Origin: an uncultured Fibrobacter sp.
GTDB taxonomy: Bacteria > Fibrobacterota > Fibrobacteria > Fibrobacterales > Fibrobacteraceae
Reading direction: 5' to 3'
Length of the DNA stretch: 32,291 bases
Assembly: GCA_934700345.1 (NCBI GenBank)
Contig: CAKUXP010000028.1
Location: 1-32,291, forward strand
A program made the position numbers and the translations under genes. Positions 24,484 through 32,135 of the stretch are shown piece after piece (within the stretch, counting starts at the first letter, position 1; each line of letters starts with the position of its first letter). The notes beneath the pieces were generated by a model. The model saw nothing but the letters and a program-made list of their open reading frames with translations, had not been told where the DNA came from and did no database searches.

Positions 24484-25490
24484 AACTCCACTACCCCGCC
24501 GAATGGGAAACCCAGAAAACCGTCTGGTTCGCCTTTCCGCACAACGAAAAAAACTGGCAAGGCGAAAACCGCAAACGCATCCTGGAATTCTATTACAACT
24601 TAATCGGGATAGTCTCGCAGTTCCAAACGGCAAGTGTTCTCGTTCAACCGGATTTTTCCCTGCCTGCGGAGAAGAAAAGGCTCTTTTCCAAAGCACCTTT
24701 CAAGCCGAAATTCATCCGGATAGAAACGGACGACATTTGGATCCGCGACTATGGACCGTTCTTTGCCTGTAACGAGAAAGGCCGGGAAAAGATTGTCCAA
24801 TTCGTATTTAACGCCTGGGGCGAAAAATTCCCGCCGTGGGAACACGATAGGCTGGTTCCGCAAAAAATCGCGGGAAAGAAAAGGCTTGCCGTCAAGGAAT
24901 ACCCCTTTGTCCTCGAAGGCGGAGCCGTCGAAGTGAACGGAGAAGGCCTTGGCATCACGACACTACCCTGCCTTGTCGGCAAGAACCGAAACCCGAAAGC
25001 GGACATCCGGAAAGTCGAAGCGGCGATTCGCGAAGCGCTCGGGCTTGAAGACCTGCTGGTCCTCCCAGACGGACTTTGCGGAGACCACACGGACGGTCAC
25101 ATCGATAACGTAGCGCGGTTCGTCTCCCCGACCCGTGTTGCGGTCGCCTGGGAAGCGGACCAGTCAAAGCCGAACTTCAAGCGCCTGCTCCGGAACCGCA
25201 CGATTCTCGAAACATGGCTCAAGCGGCACTACGGCGAAACCGCATCGGTCGATCCGCTCCAGATTCCGACGCAAAGGAAGCTCGGACATTCTACGCTCCC
25301 GGCATCCTACATGAATTTCATCTTTCTGAACGGCGCACTCGTCTTTCCCAAATACGAAGAACCGTTCGACAGCGAAGCCGAGGCATACTTTGCCAAGGTC
25401 TTTCCAAAGCGGAAAATCATCGGAATCGACTGTTCGTGCGTTATCCGCGAAGGCGGAAGCCTCCACTGCCTGAGCAAGCAGGAAAACTAG
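24480..25490 (+). CDS. aguA: Agmatine deiminase
   Basis: Peptidylarginine-deiminase-fold enzyme of 336 residues that hydrolyses agmatine to N-carbamoylputrescine and ammonia. Motifs: DDIWIRDYGPFF (Asp90), LEGGAVEVNGEG, GDHTDGHIDNVARFV (His207) and the C-terminal nucleophile Cys330 in GGSLHCLSKQ. Length is slightly short of the usual 345-370. With aguB it forms the two-step route from agmatine to putrescine. No arginine decarboxylase (speA) lies in the window. The start overlaps the aguB stop (ATGA); the stop overlaps the convergent RNase HI gene by 4 bases. Confidence 0.95.
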   Translation: MKLHYPAEWETQKTVWFAFPHNEKNWQGENRKRILEFYYNLIGIVSQFQTASVLVQPDFSLPAEKKRLFSKAPFKPKFIRIETDDIWIRDYGPFFACNEKGREKIVQFVFNAWGEKFPPWEHDRLVPQKIAGKKRLAVKEYPFVLEGGAVEVNGEGLGITTLPCLVGKNRNPKADIRKVEAAIREALGLEDLLVLPDGLCGDHTDGHIDNVARFVSPTRVAVAWEADQSKPNFKRLLRNRTILETWLKRHYGETASVDPLQIPTQRKLGHSTLPASYMNFIFLNGALVFPKYEEPFDSEAEAYFAKVFPKRKIIGIDCSCVIREGGSLHCLSKQEN

Positions 25491-26122
25491 GCGAAGAGAT
25501 CCAGCGAGCTTTCGGGCGGCGGCATCAGCGGACTGCGCTTCGATGCGTTTTTCGCACGGGCGATAGCCTCTTTGGCGCGTTCATCGACAACCTCGTTCCA
25601 CTTGACCCCTGAATGCGCCGGAACCTTTTCAAATTTCGCGTCGGGGTAGGCACGGACCGTTTCCACGTAGCGGATGGCGACAGGTTTTGACGCTTTCCAT
25701 TCGCCTCTTGCCCATCGGGCGATTCCCTCGTAATCGTGGCAGATTACGCCCGGTCTTCCCTCGCGTTTCAACCAGGCGAGGGCTCGAAGACTTGCCGTAA
25801 GCTCCCCATCGATATTGCGGCTCTCCGCCGGATAATCCGTCACCCCGCTCTCCGACGCGATTTCCCTACCGTCTTCGACAGCGACAAAGGCCCAGCCGGC
25901 ACGGTCAAAATCCGGCGAAAAGGAACCATCGACATAGACCCGAAGTCCCTCGGGATGCTTTTCCGAAACCCCGGAAAGCCACGCACCCGCTTCCGCGCGA
26001 GAAGCAAACGACTTGAAGAGGCAGCCCTTGACCCCGTGGGTCAAGCGTTCGCATTCCGCCCAGGAAGTGACGATTTTTTGCCCGGATGGCGATTTTATCG
26101 CGTAGAACTTCATTTTGCTCAT
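25487..26122 (-). CDS. rnhA: Ribonuclease HI with N-terminal viroplasmin domain
   Basis: 211 residues. The N-terminus KFYAIKSPSGQKIVTSWAEC...GCLFKSFASRAEAGAWL is the caulimovirus viroplasmin / RNase H1 N-terminal hybrid-binding domain. The catalytic RNase H domain follows with Asp65 in RVYVDGSFSP, Glu107 in NIDGELTASLRAL, Asp130 in CHDYEGIARW and the VPAHSGVKWNEVVDERA block (Asp180). It cleaves RNA in RNA:DNA hybrids. I placed the start at the ATG at 26122 (another at 26113); upstream in-frame codons have no support. The upstream 45 bp are shared with a divergent gene. Confidence 0.9.
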   Translation of the reverse strand: MSKMKFYAIKSPSGQKIVTSWAECERLTHGVKGCLFKSFASRAEAGAWLSGVSEKHPEGLRVYVDGSFSPDFDRAGWAFVAVEDGREIASESGVTDYPAESRNIDGELTASLRALAWLKREGRPGVICHDYEGIARWARGEWKASKPVAIRYVETVRAYPDAKFEKVPAHSGVKWNEVVDERAKEAIARAKNASKRSPLMPPPESSLDLFA

Positions 26123-26167
26123 TGCGGAAAATTTATATTTTCTTTTGCCTAACATCGGAGAGTACGC

Positions 26168-26740
26168 TTGAAACCTTCGCCATATTTCGCCGACACCATT
26201 CGATACTTTTTCCAGAGGTTTCGTTCGCGGGAATCGCTATTGCGATGGTTTGTGAAACGCGCGGGAAATTCCAGCGAACCGTTCAAATACCCGATAGACT
26301 TTGCCAAGATCAACGGTCTTCTGGTGATTCTCCCCGAGCTTCCCGACAATGTTCTCGCCTATGCGGATTTTTTTAAATTTCTCGATACGCGAAAAATCCC
26401 GGGAACGCTCCTCCTCGCCAACACCCGGCACAAAGAGTTCTTACAAACGCTCGGCGTCCAGACGGCGACGCTCTACCATTCGGGAATCGGCTGCCGTTAC
26501 GGGGAACCCGAATTTCAAAAGATTCAGGAAAAACTTTGCGAAGCGCATTTTACGGCAAGCATCTATCTCGAACCGAAGCCGCTTTTCCAGATGCTCTACC
26601 TTGCCAAGGTCTGCGGAGCGACCTACCGATTCGGCTTTGATTCCGAACAGTTCTTCCCGCTTTTGAACCTGAGTCTACTCGCAGGCGACAATGCGGAAAA
26701 AAGGTCCGAATTTCTCACGGGGCTTTTTGGCAACCGATGA
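26168..26740 (+). CDS. Uncharacterised protein, Rossmann-like, possibly GT9/DUF6913-like
   Basis: 190 residues, not recognised with confidence. The start is a TTG at 26168 preceded by CGGAGAG. After a basic N-terminus (IRYFFQRFRSRESLLRWFVKR), the region NGLLVILPELPDNVLAYADF...GTLLLANTRH...TATLYHSG...ASIYLEPKPLFQMLYLAKVCGA...RFGF has the strand-helix rhythm of the N-terminal half of GT9 heptosyltransferases and of short Bacteroidetes proteins of the DUF6913 type. There is no C-terminal nucleotide-sugar domain, so enzymatic activity is doubtful. The stop overlaps the PHP gene by 4 bases (ATGA), so the two are co-expressed. Confidence 0.6.
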   Translation: MKPSPYFADTIRYFFQRFRSRESLLRWFVKRAGNSSEPFKYPIDFAKINGLLVILPELPDNVLAYADFFKFLDTRKIPGTLLLANTRHKEFLQTLGVQTATLYHSGIGCRYGEPEFQKIQEKLCEAHFTASIYLEPKPLFQMLYLAKVCGATYRFGFDSEQFFPLLNLSLLAGDNAEKRSEFLTGLFGNR

Positions 26741-27594
26741 ACGAAACTTCCAGGCAAAAGGCGGAATTTGCGGACCTGCATCTTCACACGAACCTTTCGG
26801 ACGGTTCGCTCTCCCCGCTCGAAGTCGTGAAACTCTGCAAGCGGCGGGGACTCCGCTGCATTTCCGTTACCGACCACGACACGCTCGATTCCTATATGGC
26901 GACTAAGCCCTACGCAGACATGCTCGGCATCGAACTGGTTCCCGGCATCGAGGTTTCCTCCGTGTGGCAGGGGCGCGACGTCCACATTCTCGGCTATTTC
27001 TGCGACCCGACAAACCTCGCCATGAACATGGAACTCGAAGAAAGTGCGAGACAGCGCGTTTCCCGTGCAAAGGCGATTCTCAAAAAGCTCTCCCAGTTCG
27101 GCGTGAACATCCATTTTGAAAAAGTAATGGGATACTGCAAAGGGAAGGTTGTCGGCAGGCCGCACATTGCAATGGCCCTAGTCGACGAGGAATACGTTTC
27201 GAATTTTGGGGAAGCGTTCAACAAGTTTCTGGGGGAAGGCGCCCCGGCATTTGTCGAAAAGCGCGGGCTCAATCCCCAGCAGACGATTCGCCTGATAGAA
27301 AACGCCGGCGGGATCGCGGTTCTCGCCCACCCTTACAAGTCCGGGATCGATGCGCTCATTCCCGACCTGGTCGAAGCGGGCCTCAAGGGAATCGAAACCT
27401 ACTCGCCCGCCCAGAAAGGCTCGGTCGCAAAACGCTACAGGGAACTCGCTGAACATTACGGACTCGTCGGAACGGGAGGATCGGACTTCCATACGGAAAA
27501 CAGTCCCTATGCCCCGAACTGCATGAAAATGCCCTACGCCGTTGTCGAGGAACTCCGCGAAAGGCGCGAAAAGTCCCGCGTCGAATCCTTCTAG
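26737..27594 (+). CDS. PHP-domain phosphoesterase (RNase AM / TrpH-like)
   Basis: Metal-dependent phosphoesterase of 285 residues. All PHP motifs are present: HxH in ADLHLHTNLSDGS (His15, His17), SVTDHDTLDSY (Asp46-His47-Asp48), the glutamate in PGIEVSS, HILGYF, GRPHIA, VLAHPYKS and the terminal GGSDFHTEN. The layout matches the family of E. coli YciV (RNase AM, a 3',5'-nucleotide phosphatase and 5'-3' exonuclease maturing rRNA 5' ends). The name TrpH comes from proximity to trp genes elsewhere; here it is about 20 kb from trpE. It overlaps the preceding gene by 4 bases and ends 13 bp before a convergent lipoprotein gene. Confidence 0.85.
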   Translation: MNETSRQKAEFADLHLHTNLSDGSLSPLEVVKLCKRRGLRCISVTDHDTLDSYMATKPYADMLGIELVPGIEVSSVWQGRDVHILGYFCDPTNLAMNMELEESARQRVSRAKAILKKLSQFGVNIHFEKVMGYCKGKVVGRPHIAMALVDEEYVSNFGEAFNKFLGEGAPAFVEKRGLNPQQTIRLIENAGGIAVLAHPYKSGIDALIPDLVEAGLKGIETYSPAQKGSVAKRYRELAEHYGLVGTGGSDFHTENSPYAPNCMKMPYAVVEELRERREKSRVESF

Positions 27595-27607
27595 GATTTT
27601 GCCCTGT

Positions 27608-29245
27608 TCAATAGACCAGGCGCAGTTCGTCGATGATCAATTTCGAATCCTTCACCCCGACGTAATGGTTTCCCGCCGCGCTCGAAGCGAAGACCACCCG
27701 GATGTGCGTCACAGGCTCATCGCCCGAACCTTGGAGCAGACCGTTATTGATTGCCCGGTTGTCTTTCGACTGCAGCATTGCCGTAAAGGTGGAGGAATTT
27801 TCAATCGGGGAACCGGCGAGCGGAATCCCATACTGAAGCTTCATCCTTACCGTGCGAAATCCCTGGGCGTCCGGCGAGGAAATTTCCACGACATCGGGAT
27901 TCGGGCGTCCGGAATTATCGGATGTGGCGGAACGGTACCAGGCGGAAGCGACCAGTTTATTGACATCGTCTTTCGTCCGGTTGACGTTCTTGTCGCCCGT
28001 CCTGTTTTCAAGCAGGACATACATGTCGCAGCTGTCGTTGTTCTGTCCCTTGTACTGGAACTTGACCTCGAAGAACCGGGGCCGCGCGCGGAATGGCTTT
28101 CCGAAATCCAGAAGCTCGTTGCCGTCCGGCCACGTCGAGGAATTCGCCATGCTGAGCGTGCCCACGCCTTTGGGATTGAAGACTGCCGTATAGAGGCTTC
28201 CGCTCGCAATTTTCCCCACTGCGTTTCCTGTCGTAATTTCCGCCCCGATTGTCGAACCGGACGTGTATTTTTTTGTCGTCGTCAAAATCGTATTGGCGTT
28301 GTTCCATGTCGAGTCCGGCAGAGGATTGTTCCCGTTCCAAGTATCCAAGCCGCTGTTCGGCAGCTGGTAGCCAGCCCGAATTTCGTAGTTTTCCGTTTCC
28401 CCAAGAATATTTTTGACCGCCACCCGAATGCCCGAGGACAAGTCGAGTTTCGCGCCAAGTTCCAGTTCATCGCAAAAGGCGCCTTCGGAAAGTTCGATGC
28501 CCGAAAGCTCCAGGCTTGCCAGGTCCGCAAGGAACGGAAGCGTATCGAGGTGGACGATGTTCGAAACCGTATCGATCGAAGCGTCCATGCCGGCAATCCG
28601 CAGCGAAAGGATTTTCGGGGCCGTGGCGGTCGATACGTTTCCCGATGAACTGCCGGAAGTTACGGCTGACGAATTGCTGGAAGTTACGGCGGACGAACTG
28701 CTGGAAACAACGCCCGTTGAACTCCCAGAAGGATTGACCGAAGAGGATGATGCCGGGACCTGTCCGTTGCTCGACATCGCCGGTTCCACGCTGGGAATCT
28801 TAAAAGACCACTGCCAAATGGAAGATTCTCCGCTCTCGGAAAGGACGACGACATAAAAATTCTGGCTCGCAGGAATGCGCAGACGGCTACGCTTACGGAT
28901 AGCCTTTTTCTCGTACACGACGGACCGTGCAAGGGAATCGAGCGAAGCGGAATCCGAAGGAAAGACCTTGAACTTGCTTTCGACAAGATGCAGCGACGCG
29001 AAATGGCTGATGTCGATATCCTCGACGGTAACGGAATCCCAGGTCCCGAGCGAATCCGGCGGAGGAAGCAGGCTAAAGACCAGCCTGTGCTCGTCGGAGT
29101 AGAGTACCGGCGAACCGTCCTGTTCGAGAAGCTCTATCCCGTCAAGCGTGCGGTAGTCCGAGGTCCCGAACGTATCGTAGTCGGCGGTACAGGCAAAGGG
29201 GATTAAAGCCGCAAGCAAGCGAAATTTTCGGAAGAATCTTTTCAT
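27608..29245 (-). CDS. PCMD-domain-like lipoprotein with poly-serine linker (545 aa)
   Basis: Predicted surface lipoprotein: lipobox IPFAC near residue 19, an N-terminal domain of about 150 residues, a Ser-rich linker (SSSSVNPSGSSTGVVSSSSS, about 175-215) and a C-terminal half that looks like a putative carbohydrate-metabolism (PCMD) domain: LDTWNGNNPLPDSTWNNANT, GSLYTAVF, LLDFGKPFRARPRFFEVKFQYKG, THIRVVFASSAAGNHYVGVKDSKLIIDELRLVY. That domain is a jelly-roll type often found beside polysaccharide-utilisation genes. The start has a perfect AGGAGG 6 bases upstream. It ends with the same ...RLVY as the paralog 9 bp upstream; both probably sit on the cell surface. Binding to plant glycans is inference. 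Confidence 0.75.
   Translation of the reverse strand: MKRFFRKFRLLAALIPFACTADYDTFGTSDYRTLDGIELLEQDGSPVLYSDEHRLVFSLLPPPDSLGTWDSVTVEDIDISHFASLHLVESKFKVFPSDSASLDSLARSVVYEKKAIRKRSRLRIPASQNFYVVVLSESGESSIWQWSFKIPSVEPAMSSNGQVPASSSSVNPSGSSTGVVSSSSSAVTSSNSSAVTSGSSSGNVSTATAPKILSLRIAGMDASIDTVSNIVHLDTLPFLADLASLELSGIELSEGAFCDELELGAKLDLSSGIRVAVKNILGETENYEIRAGYQLPNSGLDTWNGNNPLPDSTWNNANTILTTTKKYTSGSTIGAEITTGNAVGKIASGSLYTAVFNPKGVGTLSMANSSTWPDGNELLDFGKPFRARPRFFEVKFQYKGQNNDSCDMYVLLENRTGDKNVNRTKDDVNKLVASAWYRSATSDNSGRPNPDVVEISSPDAQGFRTVRMKLQYGIPLAGSPIENSSTFTAMLQSKDNRAINNGLLQGSGDEPVTHIRVVFASSAAGNHYVGVKDSKLIIDELRLVY
28645..28725. repeat. 24-bp tandem repeats in the serine linker
   Basis: About three degenerate 24-bp units of the type GAA-TTG-CTG-GAA-GTT-ACG-GCG-GAC (on the + strand) encode the repeated SSSAVTS peptide of the lipoprotein linker. 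Unit number could vary by slippage. Confidence 0.6.
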
Positions 29246-29254
29246 GAAAGCCTC

Positions 29255-30727
29255 CTAGTAAACCAGCCGAAAGTTTTCAAGCGTAAGCGAGGAATTTTCC
29301 CCGCCGCGATACTTTTCGGCATTTCCCGCTAGCCCGCCGGCGACAACATGGGCATAAGCCGAAGAAGCAAACAGGACGAGGATGCTCTCGACATCTTCCT
29401 CTCCCGATCCCAGAGAAACGTCCGAAAGCCCCGCATAGCCTCCCGTCAGAAGTCCGTCCGGATCCGCCCCGTAAGAGAGAGGGGCTGTCTTTGTCGCCTG
29501 TTCTACCGAAGCCGAATCGGAGAGCATCCCCACGGCGACCGCCTTGTTGTCCGCGCTCAGCAGAACGACATAGGCAAGGCTTTTCTGGGGAAAATCCTTG
29601 TTTTTGTTCGCTACGTGGCTGTAGGCATAGGAAAGCTCGAAAGCGACAGGCCTTCCCGTAAAAGGCTTTCCGAAAGTCATATCGAGAGAAATGTCCGACG
29701 CGTCGGTCGAAGGCGTTCCGCTCGAATAATTGCGGTCATAAATATCGCGGGCGTCCTTCCCCGAATAGCTTCCGGCGAAGTAAAATCCCGAGGCCGTTTT
29801 CCAGCCGCCGTCAATCGCGATAGGCCCCCAGGCGCAAACGACCTCTTTTGTCGAAAGGGTCAGAGAAGAACCGTTTTCGGCTAGGTTCTCCGATGATGTG
29901 AACGTGTACGACGTTCCGAGAACCTTAGCGCTCCCTTTCTTCCCCATCGCATCGCTCGTTGTCGCCCAGAAAGCGTCTTCCCGCGCGTTAAAATCGGAAC
30001 CGGGGATCTGCGAACCGGCGATTACCTTGTAGGTAAATTTGTTTCCCGCCGAATCGAGAAAAGTCATTTCGACTTCCCGGCGCAGGTCAAGGACGGAATC
30101 CATCGGAAAGAGCCTGACTCGCGAAAGGTCCGACGGATAGGGCAATTCCACGTAGATTCTTTCCCCGGAAACGGACACGGTCCCGCCATCGGCGGATAGT
30201 TCCGAAAGTTGCGGATAGGCGACGGAGGAACTGGAATTTTCCATGATTTCCGCCGACGAAGAGCTTTCCAAAAAACCTTGCGAAGAAGATGGCTCTGAGC
30301 CCGACGAAGAAGATTCCGCGCCTGGCGAAGATTTTGGAAATTCCCAGAGAACGCGCCACACGGCGACGATTCGGTTTAAAGAATCCAGGACGACGAAGGA
30401 AAAGTTCGCCGTATCCCGAATCGAGATGATCGTCCCCGCGAGGAGTTCCGCGCCGAGTTCCGGGCTTATCAGATCCGCATCTTCCGTGAGGAAAAGCCTA
30501 GCCCCGCCGACCGTTTCCGCCTTTTCGACAAGCAGAGAATCCATCCAGGCCCTGTCGGGCGCTATCCGGATGATGCGTCTCGAAGAATCAAGGGATTCCT
30601 CGTGAAAACCCGAAAAAACGATTTTTAAAAACGCCGGGCGGACAGGCTCCGGTTCCGCAGCATCATCGACACACGCGACAAATAGCGTCGCGCAGAAAAA
30701 CAGAAACAGGCAGATTCCTTTCTTCAT
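29255..30727 (-). CDS. PCMD-domain-like lipoprotein with poly-serine linker (490 aa)
   Basis: Paralog of the next gene downstream. Signal MKKGICLFLFFCATLFVAC with a lipobox, an N-terminal domain of about 125 residues, a Ser-rich linker (SSSSGSEPSSSQGFLESSSS, about 140-170), and a C-terminal PCMD-like domain: VIAGSQIPGSDF, DMTFGKPFTGRPVAFELSYAY, ESILVLFASSAYAHVVAGG and the ending LTLENFRLVY. The alignment with its neighbour is clear at these motifs but low elsewhere, so the duplication is old. A purine-rich GCGAGGGCGG precedes the ATG. It is the second gene of a three-gene unit (beta-barrel, this, the 545-residue lipoprotein). Confidence 0.75.
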   Translation of the reverse strand: MKKGICLFLFFCATLFVACVDDAAEPEPVRPAFLKIVFSGFHEESLDSSRRIIRIAPDRAWMDSLLVEKAETVGGARLFLTEDADLISPELGAELLAGTIISIRDTANFSFVVLDSLNRIVAVWRVLWEFPKSSPGAESSSSGSEPSSSQGFLESSSSAEIMENSSSSVAYPQLSELSADGGTVSVSGERIYVELPYPSDLSRVRLFPMDSVLDLRREVEMTFLDSAGNKFTYKVIAGSQIPGSDFNAREDAFWATTSDAMGKKGSAKVLGTSYTFTSSENLAENGSSLTLSTKEVVCAWGPIAIDGGWKTASGFYFAGSYSGKDARDIYDRNYSSGTPSTDASDISLDMTFGKPFTGRPVAFELSYAYSHVANKNKDFPQKSLAYVVLLSADNKAVAVGMLSDSASVEQATKTAPLSYGADPDGLLTGGYAGLSDVSLGSGEEDVESILVLFASSAYAHVVAGGLAGNAEKYRGGENSSLTLENFRLVY

Positions 30728-30740
30728 AACCGCCCTCGCC

Positions 30741-31553
30741 CTAAAAGAAATAGACCAGCGAGAAGTTCAGCGCAAGCAGGTTGATAGTGAAGTTCACGAT
30801 ACTGTAGGTGAACTCGCTGCGCCGCTCCCCGTTTTCCTCGATTTTCATCACCGTCGAGCTCAACCCCAAAAGCCCGACCGAAGTTTCAAAGGCAAACCGG
30901 TCGAGCACCATGATGCTCACCCCGGGATTGATGCCGAATTCAAAAGTCCAGCCGTGCGTCCGCGTCTTCGAAAGATCCTCGCCGTCATCCGACTGGGAAA
31001 TGCCGTAGGAATACTCGACCGAGGCGGAAGTCTCGTTGAAAAAATAGACCGTCTTGGAATCGAAAACCTTGAGATAGTTCTTCAAAAAAGGCTGCACGAA
31101 AAATCCGTTGTTCAGATACTTTCGATGTTCCGAAAGATCCGCCAGATCCTCGAGAATCGAATAGTCGATATCGAGCTTCGTCCGGGAATATCCCGCCCGA
31201 GCACCGAGCGCCATCGCGTCGCGGATAAAGTAAGCGCCGAATCCCTTGACCGTAAACGTATAGCCGTCCGCCTTGTAAAGGTCGCCGATTAGAATGTTCA
31301 GCGCTTCCTTGTCCGTATTCCCCTGCAAGAGAAATAGCGTCGCCCCCGCGAGAAAGTTTCCTTTCTGGATAGCCTCGTCCTTTTCGACGGGTAGGAGGCT
31401 TCCCAGAATGCCGCCTTTTTTCCCGGCGTGTTTCGTCTGAACCGTTGTCGCCAGAGAATCGTCCGCAATTCCGCTAGGCGAAGAATCAAGCATCGCAAAC
31501 GCCTGCGAAGCAATCACGAAAAGAAAAAAGACAAGCGACTTTAAAAAATTCAT
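30741..31553 (-). CDS. Putative outer-membrane beta-barrel protein
   Basis: 270 residues with a signal peptide (MNFLKSLVFFLFVIASQAFA). After a basic linker, the sequence alternates hydrophobic and polar residues in strands: NFLAGATLFLLQG, YTFTVKGFGAYFIRD, ALGARAGYSRTKLDIDYS, WTFEFGINPGVSIMVLDRFAFETSVGLLGL, and ends LLALNFSLVYFF with a terminal Phe, as expected for a small outer-membrane barrel of 8-10 strands. The true start is the ATG at 31553; a TTG six bases earlier is less likely. It is the first gene after a strong promoter and leads the two lipoproteins, so the three may form one surface complex (inference). Confidence 0.7.
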   Translation of the reverse strand: MNFLKSLVFFLFVIASQAFAMLDSSPSGIADDSLATTVQTKHAGKKGGILGSLLPVEKDEAIQKGNFLAGATLFLLQGNTDKEALNILIGDLYKADGYTFTVKGFGAYFIRDAMALGARAGYSRTKLDIDYSILEDLADLSEHRKYLNNGFFVQPFLKNYLKVFDSKTVYFFNETSASVEYSYGISQSDDGEDLSKTRTHGWTFEFGINPGVSIMVLDRFAFETSVGLLGLSSTVMKIEENGERRSEFTYSIVNFTINLLALNFSLVYFF

Positions 31554-31559
31554 ACGCAA

Positions 31560-31588
31560 AATATAAAAAAGTACGGCTTAAGTGTCAA
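31560..31588 (-). promoter_or_regulatory. Sigma70-type promoter of the beta-barrel/PCMD operon
   Basis: On the minus strand TTGACA (31583-31588) and TATATT (31560-31565) are separated by exactly 17 bases, a near-consensus promoter. The -10 lies only 6 bases before the ATG at 31553, so the mRNA would be leaderless or start inside the gene. The -35 lies inside a repeat unit. Confidence 0.55.
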
Positions 31589-31639
31589 AAGGATACCTAA
31601 AAACGGGTATCCTTTGCATTAAGTGTCATTTGGATACCT
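31578..31639. repeat. Two 21-bp direct repeats flanking a hairpin
   Basis: Units at 31578-31598 and 31619-31639 share TTAAGTGTCA and GGATACCT and differ only by a central AAA versus TTT. Between them GGATACC (31591-31597) and GGTATCC (31606-31612) form a 7-bp hairpin. The second copy lies 18 bp beyond the end of a transposase remnant, so the repeats may be element ends. Confidence 0.6.
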
Positions 31640-31657
31640 GAATTTGTCGCAATCCCT

Positions 31658-31810
31658 TTATCCATCTGTGTTCAGGCGAGAAAAATATTCCAAAATCATG
31701 CTTTTGCGAGCGTTCGTCGAAATTCCCTTGTGAAGGCGCAAAATTGATTTCAAATCGGTAAACACGGACTCGATGCCGTTGTTCGTATTTGGAATCCAGG
31801 GCGTTTCCCC
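31658..31810 (-). pseudogene. 3' remnant of a MULE-like transposase
   Basis: About 50 codons read PWIPNTNNGIESVFTDLKSI and continue with LRLHKGISTNARKSMILEYFSRL before the stop at 31658. The IPNTNN...E...LK..LR.H.G pattern is the C-terminal signature of MULE/IS256-like transposases. The frame stays open to 31990, but residues before 'PWIPN' do not look like transposase. The rest of the gene is missing, apparently cut off by the sequence at about 31810-31990. Confidence 0.6.
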
Positions 31811-32014
31811 GCTCGCGGGGCCGGACCGTCGCGTTATAAAACCGACTCGTGCCGAGCCGATTTTTCCGTTCAGCCAGCCGCGCCAAACGCGCAAGGGAAA
31901 ATAGCAATCGCGCCTGTCCGAACCCGTCGGGCTTCCGTTCCTAACGCACCGCGTACCCGCCGGAATTCGGATCCAAAGCGGACGCGACAAGCCTTAACCC
32001 CCAAAAAGAGATAC
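31811..32014. other. Gene-free sequence between two transposon remnants
   Basis: About 200 GC-rich bases between the truncated transposase and the IS200-like hairpin. An open frame crosses part of it on the minus strand but shows no recognisable protein motif. Short inverted GC repeats such as CCCCGCTCGCGGGG (31807-31820) occur. It is probably debris of mobile elements. Confidence 0.4.
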
Positions 32015-32033
32015 CCGCCGGCGAAGCCGGCGG
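32015..32033 (-). repeat. IS200/IS605-type end hairpin
   Basis: A perfect stem CCGCCGGC (32015-32022), 3-base loop, GCCGGCGG (32026-32033). It lies about 100 bp downstream of the IS200-like transposase stop, where the right-end hairpin recognised by Y1 transposases is expected. The exact element end was not determined. Confidence 0.5.
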
Positions 32034-32135
32034 TTCTTCATATGCGGGCCCTGCCCTAGGATGCCAGCTACGCGTCACGTCGCGCATTCGGCCTGTCATC
32101 TGCGAAAGGTCCTTACCGGCAGGCCCGTAAACGGG

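Noticed and set aside
23560..24696. Extension of the AlgX-like frame by about 380 codons upstream
   Set aside because: This part is antisense to aguB and aguA; the lipoprotein signal peptide starts at the GTG at 23559.
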